The notes under the pieces were generated by a model. That model was not told the origin of the DNA, ran no database searches, and saw only the letters and a list, made by a program, of their open reading frames with translations. Positions 56,569 to 64,000 of a stretch of DNA of 64,000 nt are shown one piece after another. Numbering within the stretch: position 1 is the first letter of the stretch; the number at the start of each line of letters is the position of its first letter. This DNA comes from RGIG1902 sp034926865 (lineage in GTDB: Bacteria > Bacillota > Clostridia > Oscillospirales > Butyricicoccaceae), in NCBI GenBank assembly GCA_034926865.1, contig JAYFQP010000009.1:57919-121918 (forward strand), written 5' to 3'. A program made the position numbers and the translations under genes.

Positions 56569-56826
56569 TTGTGCGGCTTTTGCTTGGCAGACGATTACGC
56601 GTTCTACAAAGGAACATATCTAGGCGGCTCCATTCCCGAGGCTGACTTTCCCCGCCTTGCTCTCCGCGCCGCTGAGAAACTAGCGTACTACAAGCGAATA
56701 TATACTGTTACCGCGCCTAATGCCAATAGTGAGAATATGGCCGTTTGCGCTATGGCTGACGCTGCATACTACTTTGAGACGGCGACTAACGGAGGGACAA
56801 AGGCGGCGCTATGCCCAAATAGCTAA
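56569..56826 (+). pseudogene. Phage head-tail connector-like fragment
   Basis: The 85-codon frame opens at TTG without a ribosome site. From about residue 8 it reads D-D-Y-A-F-Y-K-G-T-Y, I-P-E-A-D-F-P-R-L-A-L-R-A, and later E-N-M-A-V-C-A-M-A-D-A-A, the layout of gp6-like head-tail connector proteins of Firmicute prophages. The N-terminus is missing and the C-terminus ends early, so it is a remnant. Confidence 0.55.
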
Positions 56827-56847
56827 CAAAGAAAAACTGAAAATAGC

Positions 56848-56876
56848 TTGTGTAAAAAAGAAAAATATGGTAAAAT
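56848..56876 (+). promoter_or_regulatory. Candidate promoter of the peptide gene
   Basis: TTGTGT (56848-56853) and TAAAAT (56871-56876), 17-base spacing. A second TATAAT at 56913 sits too close to the ribosome site. Confidence 0.45.
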
Positions 56877-56931
56877 AAATATGCGAATGGGTGTAAAACA
56901 TTCGACACTTGATATAATTGGAGGTAACATC

Positions 56932-57027
56932 ATGCGTCGTTTTTGTAGTAAACATGTAGGCTTAATGCGTGCACGATTATGGTGTAGTACCCAGTTGTGG
57001 AGAGGCCAAATCAAATCATTTGTGTGA
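56932..57027 (+). CDS. 31-residue cationic Cys-containing peptide
   Basis: An ATG at 56932 follows a strong GGAGG (seven bases away) and opens 31 codons ending TGA at 57027. The peptide has five Arg, two Lys, Cys5 and Cys18, and Trp17 and Trp23, so it is strongly cationic and amphipathic. It has its own promoter candidate and ends one base before a terminator hairpin. It stands just upstream of a secreted papain-like protease. It has no recognised family; a leader peptide, signalling peptide, toxin or chance ORF are all possible. Confidence 0.5.
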   Translation: MRRFCSKHVGLMRARLWCSTQLWRGQIKSFV

Positions 57028-57071
57028 GCGCATGAGCTGGGTTATTGGTTTTCAGCTTGTGCGCTTTTATT
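57028..57071 (+). terminator. Terminator between the peptide and protease genes
   Basis: GCGCATGAGCTG pairs along its length with CAGCTTGTGCGC (two G-T pairs) around a 13-base loop, then TTTTATT. Confidence 0.8.
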
Positions 57072-57119
57072 GCCAGTTTTAAGACTAAAGAATGGTTTCA
57101 ACATTGAAAGGAGTCTGGC

Positions 57120-58235
57120 ATGAAAAAGAAAATTATGTGTTTATGTTTTGCAGTTGTGTTTGTATTTTCAATTTCTGTTCCTGTATTTGCCGAGAACGTA
57201 TCCTCTTCTGCCGTTACAGTTTTCGAGGAACAAGTATCATCACTAACACATGATGTTTTAAAATTCATGGAACCGGAAAAAGAGCTTTATGGGTTGGGCG
57301 ATATTGATTTTTCTTCGTTGTTCATAGGCGAAGAAATTCCCGCTTATATCCTTACTGATGCAGGAATGATTGTGGAAACTAACATCTTATATTTTCCAAT
57401 CATGAGTGACAACATATGGGTAGCTACATCTATCGTCAGCTATGATTCTGCTGGGGAAATGAATGTTCAGATTTCAACGGAGTATGCAAAAGCGTATGAA
57501 GCTGTAGATACTTTCAGTACAGAAGTTGCATTACTGTTTGATAACAATGCGGCTTATATTTATACTGATACCGGCGTTACGCAGGCGGCTATTTCTCCCA
57601 ATGAAATCTCTGGAAGGGTTAGCATTAAAGATTACGATGCTACGCTCACTCCCATGACAGCACCGTTAAGTTCACAACGTACACTTTCAGTGAGAGTTGA
57701 TTCAGAGAGAAATTCTCGAACAACACGTTCTTTTGACAATCAGAAATATCTATCTGTCCCTGGAGTTCGGCAAGCTGCTGGTTCTTTACAATGCTGGGCC
57801 GCAAGTATAGCTTCTATCAGAGGTTATTATGGAACCACAACATCTATTGACAATGTATACAACTTTTCTGGGATCACTAAGTATCTTGGTGCAAATATTT
57901 ATACGGCTGCTGATGTTTTAGAGGATTATGGTTTTAATTTAACATGGTATTGGAATGGAAGTTTTAACTGGTACCAATTACGAACTGAGATTTACTATAA
58001 CGAAAGCCCTTTTTTTGTAGCTTGCTCATACAGTAACTCAAGTGGACATGCTGTGGTGTTACGGGGTTATTATGTTTATGAAAACATATCGCAAGTAGGC
58101 ATAATTTCTTATATGGATCCAGTGACCGGGAATTATGCGGCAAGTTCCGTTGCTACGGATGGTGACTTTTATTATGTCCCGAGTGGTAGTTCGAGTCAAT
58201 ATACAATGAATGGATTTCTGGCGGTTGCAAACTAA
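57120..58235 (+). CDS. Secreted papain-like (C39-type) cysteine protease
   Basis: A 371-residue exported protease. Signal peptide 1-26 (V-P-V-F-A-E). A prodomain of about 180 residues precedes the catalytic domain, which opens V-P-G-V-R-Q-A-A-G-S-L-Q and has Cys225 (Q-C-W-A-A-S), His310 (S-G-H-A-V-V) and Asp333 (Y-M-D-P-V-T-G). This is the Peptidase_C39-like / AvrRpt2 pattern. Ribosome site GAAAGGAG. Its stop overlaps the start of the lipoprotein gene (TAATG). It is AT-rich compared with the SLH gene downstream. Confidence 0.88.
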   Translation: MKKKIMCLCFAVVFVFSISVPVFAENVSSSAVTVFEEQVSSLTHDVLKFMEPEKELYGLGDIDFSSLFIGEEIPAYILTDAGMIVETNILYFPIMSDNIWVATSIVSYDSAGEMNVQISTEYAKAYEAVDTFSTEVALLFDNNAAYIYTDTGVTQAAISPNEISGRVSIKDYDATLTPMTAPLSSQRTLSVRVDSERNSRTTRSFDNQKYLSVPGVRQAAGSLQCWAASIASIRGYYGTTTSIDNVYNFSGITKYLGANIYTAADVLEDYGFNLTWYWNGSFNWYQLRTEIYYNESPFFVACSYSNSSGHAVVLRGYYVYENISQVGIISYMDPVTGNYAASSVATDGDFYYVPSGSSSQYTMNGFLAVAN

Positions 58236-58771
58236 TGAAGCGGAAAAGTGCGTTATTCTTGCAACTATCGGTTATATGCGCCGTGATTCTTGGTGGGATA
58301 CTACTTCTTGCAGCTTGTAAAAGTGATAATGGCAAAAATGAATTATGGTCTGAATCCGAATTAAATACATGTGAATTGCTTGTGCATAATGTTACTTGTC
58401 CAAAAGTATATGAAATGCGAACTGTTGTAGAGGAAACGTTTAAGAGTAATGTGATTTCACTATGTACAAAAGCAACTCCATTTAGGCCAATAATATCATC
58501 AGACATAGTTTTAGGTGAACAGAGCGATGCATATTTTACATTTACTAATAACAAAATAAAATACACAGTTAGTTTTTTTGATGCAGAAAAACAGCTGTCA
58601 CTTGACTATATTTATCGTGATTCCCCAATGGTTTCAATAGAGAAAGCAGAAATTGACGAATTGGGGCAACCACAAAGTACTTGGAAATGGTTCTGTTCAT
58701 TACCCACAGAAGATTTTGCTATGTTGTACGAAGCAATACAGACATATACAGCTGGTGAAATTATACAATAA
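58235..58771 (+). CDS. Lipoprotein of unknown function, protease partner
   Basis: A 178-residue lipoprotein. The signal ends in lipobox L-A-A-C28. The mature part has Cys pairs (E-L-N-T-C-E, V-T-C-P, L-C-T-K), and Y-T-V-S-F-F-D and W-K-W-F-C. I recognise no family. Its ATG overlaps the protease stop, so expression is coupled; it may inhibit, chaperone or anchor the protease, or confer immunity. Confidence 0.8.
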   Translation: MKRKSALFLQLSVICAVILGGILLLAACKSDNGKNELWSESELNTCELLVHNVTCPKVYEMRTVVEETFKSNVISLCTKATPFRPIISSDIVLGEQSDAYFTFTNNKIKYTVSFFDAEKQLSLDYIYRDSPMVSIEKAEIDELGQPQSTWKWFCSLPTEDFAMLYEAIQTYTAGEIIQ

Positions 58772-58786
58772 ACTAAAAAACTTCGT

Positions 58787-58821
58787 AAGGCGGGTAAGCA
58801 GATTTTGGGTTTGCCCGCCTT
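58787..58821 (+). terminator. Probable terminator of the protease-lipoprotein operon
   Basis: AAGGCGGG / CCCGCCTT with a 19-base loop; there is no strong U-tract. Confidence 0.5.
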
Positions 58822-58853
58822 GCATGTAATTAGCCTTAGTTTATGCGTGCTTT

Positions 58854-59045
58854 TTGCAGAGTTTCGGAGATAACGCCTTCAAGCTGGAAGAACAACCGCT
58901 TGAAGGCGCTTTTGACTTTGCCCACTATAAGGGCGATCCATCATTTCCTCCTATCGACATCTTCCTCGCCGGTAATCTCCACTTTCTGGAACTGGCTGAA
59001 TTCGATAATGTAAAGATAACAAAATTCATAAAAACAGCACGATAA
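58854..59045 (+). pseudogene. C-terminal gene fragment, unrecognised
   Basis: The 63-codon frame opens with a TTG without a ribosome site and reads E-G-A-F-D-F-A-H-Y-K-G-D-P-S-F-P-P, then L-A-G-N-L-H-F-L-E-L-A-E-F-D. This looks like real protein tail from an element-borne gene, cut at its 5' end. Unnamed. Confidence 0.4.
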
Positions 59046-59050
59046 ACAAA

Positions 59051-59079
59051 TTGACAAAATGTGCCGATATAATTATAGT
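59051..59079 (+). promoter_or_regulatory. Promoter of the PadR gene
   Basis: TTGACA (59051-59056) and TATAGT (59074-59079), 17-base spacing, six bases after the preceding fragment's stop. Short AT-rich repeats follow it. Confidence 0.75.
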
Positions 59080-59114
59080 ATTAGATAAGTCAAATAGTTA
59101 GAAGGAGGCGTGTT

Positions 59115-59681
59115 ATGTCGCTTAATAACGGGATTCTTGGATTTTTATCTATGAAACCTATGTCCGGTTACGACATTAAAAAGCTTTTCAATATGTCGGC
59201 GGCATATTTCTGGCCTGCGGATCAGGCACAGATATACAGAACCTTGAAAAGCCTTGAAAGAGACGGTCTGATCGAGGTGAGCGGTTTCGAGCAGAACGCC
59301 GGACCGAGTAAAACGCTCTACACAATAACGGAACGGGGACGGGAGACCATGCGAAGCTGGCTCCTTAACCCAACACTGTCGGATTTCGTTGCGCGTTTGC
59401 CTTTTTTGGTGGAGCTTTTCTTTTCCGGGGCTCTGAACCGTAAGGAACTTCTCGGCTTCCTTGACGCGCAGATGGAGCTGAACAACTCCCTGCATGAAAA
59501 GCTGAGCGAAAACTATACCGAAAACAAAAACGCTTTTGCCGAAACTGCCGGACTCAGCAAAGATGATCCGCGCTATTTATCGGCGGTGTGGGCGTGCAGG
59601 TGGGGAGTTTTGAGCTGCGAGACATATACAAAGCTGCTTACCGAAATAAAAGCGGAAATTCTGACGGGTACAGACTGTTAA
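59115..59681 (+). CDS. PadR-family transcriptional regulator
   Basis: A 188-residue winged-helix repressor. N-terminal domain: L-N-N-G-I-L-G-F-L, G-Y-D-I-K-K-L-F, Q-I-Y-R-T-L-K-S-L-E-R-D-G-L, Y-T-I-T-E-R-G-R. A C-terminal helical Vir_act_alpha_C-like domain (about 95-180) dimerises. Excellent AGAAGGAGG site. PadR genes are usually autorepressed and sit beside their target; here the next gene is a large SLH protein. Confidence 0.9.
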   Translation: MSLNNGILGFLSMKPMSGYDIKKLFNMSAAYFWPADQAQIYRTLKSLERDGLIEVSGFEQNAGPSKTLYTITERGRETMRSWLLNPTLSDFVARLPFLVELFFSGALNRKELLGFLDAQMELNNSLHEKLSENYTENKNAFAETAGLSKDDPRYLSAVWACRWGVLSCETYTKLLTEIKAEILTGTDC

Positions 59682-59718
59682 AAATTCGGATGAATAAGTA
59701 ATAAGAGGGGGATACAAA

Positions 59719-62700
59719 ATGGTAAAGATAATACAAAAAAATACATGGCAATCGTTCTGACTTTGGCGATGGTGGTGAGTCTGCTACCCGCGCTGACGCT
59801 TCCGGCAAGCGCGGAGGATGATGTCACGACGTCATTTAGCGGGACATTAACCACGGCCAACAGCTTTCATCGCCCGAGTTTTAGTGATAGAGGCGAATAC
59901 GTCGGTACGGATGTTTTAGTTGGCCCTGAGGTTGATCATACCTATGGGGCAGACAAGGGTGCCGTATATTTAGCCGAAGACAAACCGTATAACTACTTCA
60001 CGGTCAACTTCACCCCGGCTGTGGCGGGCGCTTACGCCTTCACGGTGACCTCGGCCTCGCTTACGCCGCGCGCATCGAGTTATGGCTATGCACCCGGTGT
60101 CGGCGCGGCGGACGACACGTCGATGTTCATTTATCTGGCAAGTAAATTCGATCCCGAAGGGACAATTATTACTACTGAAGGTGCAGACGGTTACACGAAG
60201 GCTGACAACGGCCCGCTGAGAGGGCTGATGTACGCGCAGGATGACATTGTATTGTCTAGCGGGTATAATGCTTCAAATAACTTCAAATCGCGGATCGCCA
60301 CCGGTGACCCTACGAAAGCGCCGTCTCCCTATAATACGGTAGGCGAGTTCCTCGCCGGGACGACCTACACACTTGTCCTCACCAGCTATCAGTCCGGCGT
60401 AACCGGAACGATCAATGTAGAAATAACCGGTCCCGGTTCGGTCGCCATTTCGACCAACAATTACACCTCAGGATACGCCGAGTACAGCCCGGCCAATAAT
60501 GCGACAGGCGTGGCGGCAAGCGTAACGCCCACGCTGACCTTCGCAAAAGAGATCTACAGTAACGCTACGAAAACGGCCATGGATGCGTCGCCCACCGGCG
60601 TGATTAAGGTTTATAAAGGCACAAGTAACACGGGAACCGCTTTAGAGGAAGGCTCTAATTTTACGGTAGCTTATGACTCCACGAACCACAAATTCACCGT
60701 GACCTTCGGAGCAAGCCTGGGGAACAGCCAGGCCTACTATGTAGAGCTGCAGGCAAACAAGGTATACGACGCTGAGGGCAACGCGATCACTTCAGCTCAG
60801 GGCGCAACCTTCACAACTGCAGATGTACCGACAGCGGCGTATACGGCGGAGGCATCAGCCGTGTCAGGCACACCGGCAGCGGGAGCCTCCGACACGATAG
60901 CGCTGACGGTAAAGGATTCGCTCGGCAACACGGATACGACGTTCAGCGGCAGCAAGACGGTAACGGTTTCAGGCTATCAGGCTGATTCGAACGGCAATTA
61001 CGGAAGCTTTGGCGGTACAGCCCTTACGGGCACCTCCACCGCGGTCAACGTCACCTTTTCAAGTGGCGTGGCGACTGCCGATTTGACGCTGAACAAGGCC
61101 GACGCGCAGACGATTGGCTTCAGCATATCCGGCGTGAATACGGCGTCGGCGAATTCGCTATCCATAACCCCAACGGCGGGCGCGGTATCGAGCATGGCGG
61201 TAACGCAGGACATCACCGCGCCGGCATCGAACGGCGGAGCTTTTGCGCAGCAGCCGAAGATAACGCTCAAGGATACATACGGAAATGTGTGTACAAACGA
61301 CAGCGCAACGCAGGTGACGGTCTCGAAGAATGACGGCGGGAGCTGGACGCTGACCGGAACTGCGAAGACGGCAACGGCAGCCTCCGGTGTTGCGACCTTC
61401 AGCGGTATCGGCGCGACAAATGACACAGCGGTTACGGGCGCTCAGCTCAAGTTCAGCGTAACGGGACTTACGGACGTCACAAGTACAGCAGTGACACTCC
61501 CTGCACCGAGTCCTTCCGGTGGCGGCTCCTCTACATCCGGCTCAAGCAGCAATAACGGAGCGGTGGTTATAGTCAATGGCGAAACCAAAACCGCGGGAAC
61601 CGCACAAACAACGACCAGTTCCAGCGGCCAGACGACTACGACCGTAACCGTGGATACGAGTAAGCTTGAGAACATTCTTGCCAGTCAGGGTACCGGCGCG
61701 ACGGTGACCATCCCAATTACGGGTAATTCCGATGTAGCGGCAGGTACTCTTACCGGCGCAATGGTCAAGAGTATGGAAACCAAGGACGCGACGCTGGTCG
61801 TGCAGACGGATTCAGGCACCTACACCATTCCTGCTTCGGAGATCAACATCGAGGCGGTGTCCCAGCAGCTTGGCACAAGCGTCTCCCTTTCGGACATTAA
61901 GGTAACCGTCAGCATATCCGAGCCGTCGGCTTCGATGACAAAGATAATTGAAAGTGCCGCTCAGGACGGTGGGTTCACGATCATGGTTCCTGCAGTGGAT
62001 TATATCATCACCTGCACACACGGCAGCCAGACGGTGGATGTCAGCAGCTTCAACGCCTATGTGGAAAGAACCATTGCCATACCTGACGGTGTTGACCCGA
62101 CCAAAATCACTACCGGTGTCGTGGTTGAGCCGGATGGTACCACACATCATGTCCCGACCAGAGTAACTGTCATGAACGGCAAATACTACGCGGTCATCAA
62201 CAGCCTGACCAACAGCACCTATTCCATCGTTTGGAATCCCATTGAATTTTCCGACGTTTCTAACCACTGGGCTAAAGACGCTATAAATAATATGGGCTCC
62301 AGGATGGTTGTGACCGGCATTGGAAACAACAATTACGCCCCCGACAGAAACATGACGCGAGCGGAGTTTGCGACCATTATGATCAGGGCATTGGGATTGG
62401 AGCCGGGAACGGGCGCGAGCGGCTTCGGCGATGTTGCCGTGACGGATTGGTGCAGCGGTTATATAAAAACGGCGGCATCCTATGGCATTATTAAGGGCTA
62501 TGACAACGGGAACTTTGGCCCGAACGACATGATCACCCGCGAGCAGGCCATGACAATGATCACAAGAGCCATGATGATCACAAAGCTGAGCGCCGGACTG
62601 ACCGACAGTGAAACCAATCAGCTTCTGAGTACCTTCTCAGATGGGGAATCTGCTTCCGATTATGCGAAAGAAAGCATCGCATCCTGCCTCAAGACCGGCA

Positions 62701-62807
62701 TTATCTCAGGCACAAGTGAAACAACGATTTCACCGAAGGCCAATATTACCCGTGCTGAAGTCGCGGTCATGGTCGAAAGGCTGCTGCAGAAATCAAATCT
62801 AATATAA
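59719..62807 (+). CDS. SLH-domain surface protein with Ig-like modules (N-terminal frameshift)
   Basis: The ATG with a ribosome site (GAGGGGGA) is at 59719, but its frame ends at 59758. The main frame runs from an ATG at 59745 to 62807 (1,020 residues). Adding one A to the A7 run at 59735-59741 would join them as M-V-K-I-I-Q-K-K-Y-M-A-I-V-L-T-L, a perfect signal-peptide start. Modules: a Big_5/SbsA-like Ig domain (about 235-375), a Big_1-like domain (about 375-480), a second Ig domain to about 590, a Gly/Ser linker, then three SLH repeats (about 835-1020; F-S-D-V-S-N-H-W-A-K-D-A-I, N-M-T-R-A-E-F). It would attach to wall polymers. GC content is higher than the protease genes, suggesting different origin. 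It may be non-functional, phase-variable, or a sequencing error. Confidence 0.82.
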
Positions 62808-62824
62808 AAGCTCATGATAGACAG

Positions 62825-62866
62825 GAAGAAGGCGTATCGCTTGGATAGCGATACGCCTTCTTCTTG
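62825..62866 (+). terminator. Terminator of the SLH gene
   Basis: GAAGAAGGCGTATCGCT pairs perfectly over 17 bases with its complement around a five-base loop, then T-rich. Confidence 0.9.
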
Positions 62867-62938
62867 TTATGCACGATACTTGTCAGCCGAATGATTGTTT
62901 CGTAGATTTATCTTTCCCTTTATGAACAACCAGATGTT

Positions 62939-62966
62939 GTAGGTTCGATTCTGACCACAAGCTCCA
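62939..62966 (+). repeat. tRNA-3'-end-like sequence, candidate att remnant
   Basis: A stretch containing GGTTCGATTC and ending ACAAGCTCCA resembles a T-arm and acceptor end. It shares 10 of the last 11 bases with the tRNA-Thr 3' end. There is no full tRNA. Its presence just before an integrative-element gene suggests a recombination core. Confidence 0.4.
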
Positions 62967-63022
62967 AAAACAAAAGGTAAAAAAGATTTATTGCTTACAA
63001 AGCCAGTAAATCCAAGCCTTTC

Positions 63023-63058
63023 AAGAGCTTCCACGATGAAAAGTGGAAGCTCTTTTTT
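63023..63058 (+). terminator. Intrinsic terminator in the junction
   Basis: AAGAGCTTCCAC / GTGGAAGCTCTT around eight bases, then TTTT. Confidence 0.8.
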
Positions 63059-63128
63059 CGTAGATTTATTGGGGTAAAAGCTTCACTCTGACAGGACTCA
63101 AACCTACAAGTAAAAACATTCATGAGCA

Positions 63129-63260
63129 GCGCCCTTTTTAGTACAGAGCGAAATGAAAAAGGGCGCCACTCAAAATACAATCAGATGAACAAGCTGAAAT
63201 CAAAAAGGGCTCCGATTTTTAAGGCTGAATGAAAGCCGATAAAGTTAGCGCCCTTTTTTT
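63129..63260. repeat. Nested GCGCCCTTTTT / AAAAAGGGCGC inverted repeats
   Basis: GCGCCCTTTTT (63129) pairs with AAAAAGGGCGC (63156); AAAAAGGGC (63202) pairs with GCCCTTTTT (63250). Each could terminate transcription. No gene is visible in 62867-63371. Confidence 0.6.
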
Positions 63261-63302
63261 ATATATACACCAAAATCACATTAAATTTGAAAGCATTAGA
63301 AG

Positions 63303-63351
63303 GCCGGAGAATCGGAGTGCAGGAATGCACTTTTATTCTCCGGCTTTTTTG
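63303..63351 (+). terminator. Two-part hairpin terminator before the element genes
   Basis: GCCGGAGAAT / ATTCTCCGGC with an inner AGTGCA / TGCACT, followed by T6. Confidence 0.8.
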
Positions 63352-63371
63352 TTTTCTGGAAAGGAAAGGTC

Positions 63372-63593
63372 ATGCTGGTACACTATAAAAGAAATAAACA
63401 AACCGCCTGCTACGATTCAAACAATCTCTCCACTGTAGGTAGAATACCCCCGGCTGAACGGCCATGCGGTCCATTTCAAAGCTGTGGCGGCTGCCCATAC
63501 CCGTCCCACGGCTTCATCTGCTACAGCGCTGAGGGAGATTGCCTTAGAACGGATATGCAAAAAACTGCAAAACGCAAGGAAGGTGCAAGATGA
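63372..63593 (+). CDS. Small Cys-rich protein of an integrative element
   Basis: A 73-residue protein with E-R-P-C-G-P-F-Q-S-C-G-G-C-P-Y-P, C-Y-S and G-D-C, enough Cys for a metal site. It resembles small uncharacterised proteins of Firmicute conjugative elements as I recall them. AAAGG precedes the ATG. Its stop overlaps the next start (ATGA). Confidence 0.6.
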   Translation: MLVHYKRNKQTACYDSNNLSTVGRIPPAERPCGPFQSCGGCPYPSHGFICYSAEGDCLRTDMQKTAKRKEGAR

Positions 63594-63694
63594 AACATGG
63601 AAACTGATTTAACAAAGAGGTATCCGATCAAATCAAGGTACTGCTGCTGTATAACGCCATGAAAAAGTGGTGCGACGGAGCTGTTTTTGTGTAA
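63590..63694 (+). pseudogene. Small element gene with an in-frame TGA
   Basis: The ATG at 63590 overlaps the preceding stop. After five codons TGA interrupts at 63605, then the same frame reads F-N-K-E-V-S-D-Q-I-K-V-L-L-L-Y-N-A-M-K-K-W to a TAA at 63694, clearly protein-like. A nonsense mutation in a small coupled gene is the simplest reading. Confidence 0.5.
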
Positions 63695-63726
63695 TCACAA
63701 ACCAATATTTACAGGGAGGTATTCAA

Positions 63727-64000
63727 ATGAGCGTTAACGCCAGAAAAGAAGAATATGAACACATAGAATTGTTTGGAAAGCCAGCACTTTTCACCAATTC
63801 CCGCATCGACCGAACCACGGTGCCGGTGGGCTTTTACTGCTACGATTTGCGCGGCTCCGACTATGATCCAGGCAGGCCGGTGAGCATAGAAAATAAGGTT
63901 ACCGTTAACCACGCCGGAGCCGTTTTGACACCGGAGCCGGTCACTATCTCCAAGGAGGGTTTCCGCAGGCTGCGGGACAACATCAATTTCCTCGGTGAGT
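63727..64000 (+). CDS. LPD28-like element protein (cut by window end)
   Basis: At least 91 codons, open at the window edge. GGGAGG precedes the ATG. It reads R-K-E-E-Y-E-H-I-E-L-F-G-K-P-A-L-F-T-N, P-V-G-F-Y-C-Y-D-L-R-G-S-D and N-H-A-G-A-V-L-T-P-E-P, matching the LPD28-type domain found in proteins of clostridial integrative conjugative elements. It suggests an element continues past 64000. Confidence 0.75.
   Translation, partial: MSVNARKEEYEHIELFGKPALFTNSRIDRTTVPVGFYCYDLRGSDYDPGRPVSIENKVTVNHAGAVLTPEPVTISKEGFRRLRDNINFLGE

Larger units (their letters stand above)
62898..63069 (+). repeat. Direct repeat pair in the junction region
   Basis: TTTCGTAGATTTAT occurs at 62898-62911 and 63056-63069, 158 bases apart, framing a tRNA-3'-end-like sequence and a terminator. 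Confidence 0.65.

Noticed and set aside
63590..63610. TGA read as selenocysteine
   Set aside because: No SECIS-like stem-loop follows and the position (codon 6 of a small gene) is unlike selenoproteins.

Overview
The window reads as chromosome of a spore-forming, low-to-mid GC Firmicute of the class Clostridia (perhaps Oscillospirales-like; that rank is inference). The grounds are a SpoIIID regulator, S-layer-homology (SLH) surface proteins, a smc-ftsY-rph-rdgB-yhbY-nadD-yqeK-rsfS-leuS block, an rpsF-ssb-rpsR operon, strong AGGAGG ribosome sites and clean TTGACA-N17-TATAAT promoters.

Layout. 1-11356 (minus) is one uninterrupted frame of more than 3,780 codons for a giant secreted multidomain protein whose C-terminus lies outside the window. 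11639-19777 is regulatory and envelope-related: a DUF2442-like pair, an orphan response regulator, a beta-lactamase-fold serine hydrolase, a membrane glycosyltransferase, and a two-component system with direct-repeat operators and a VTT membrane protein. 19991-23760 is metabolism (type II asparaginase, 5-formyl-THF cycloligase, glyA) and the S4 protein YlmH. 23858-24696 is a divergent XRE repressor / SLOG-domain pair with shared palindromic operators. 24818-32901 holds an ABC-F ATPase lacking a Walker A lysine, an SsuBCA/TauABC-like importer, spoIIID, a CmpB-type membrane protein and a YfcE-GNAT-metallo-beta-lactamase operon. 32951-35300 (minus) is marR-degV-ltaE, divergent from prmA. 36842-39139 carries an 8-TM protein and a transglutaminase-SLH protein, followed by tRNA-Met, tRNA-Glu and tRNA-Val. 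40030-50417 is the conserved housekeeping operon (with yqeK and rsfS fused in frame) and rpsU. 50666-53643 holds convergent cyuA and abgT, 54023-55099 the rpsR/ssb/rpsF operon, and 55279-55965 a YczE-like protein.

From tRNA-Thr (56241) onward the window is accessory. It holds a scar with phage-like fragments, a 31-codon peptide gene with its own terminator, a secreted papain-like protease with a lipoprotein partner, a PadR regulator with a large SLH surface protein, a repeat-rich junction containing tRNA-3'-end-like sequence, and the first genes of what looks like an integrative conjugative element (LPD28-like protein cut by the window end).

Four small genes look disrupted or altered: the SLOG gene (T6 run) and the big SLH gene (A7 run) are each one base short of joining their ribosome-site ATG to the main frame; a small element gene has an in-frame TGA; yqeK has lost its stop. 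The two homopolymer cases may be assembly errors, phase-variable switches or real lesions. The best candidates for something new are the XRE/SLOG pair, the peptide/protease/lipoprotein cassette by tRNA-Thr, the giant surface protein, and the YqeK-RsfS fusion.
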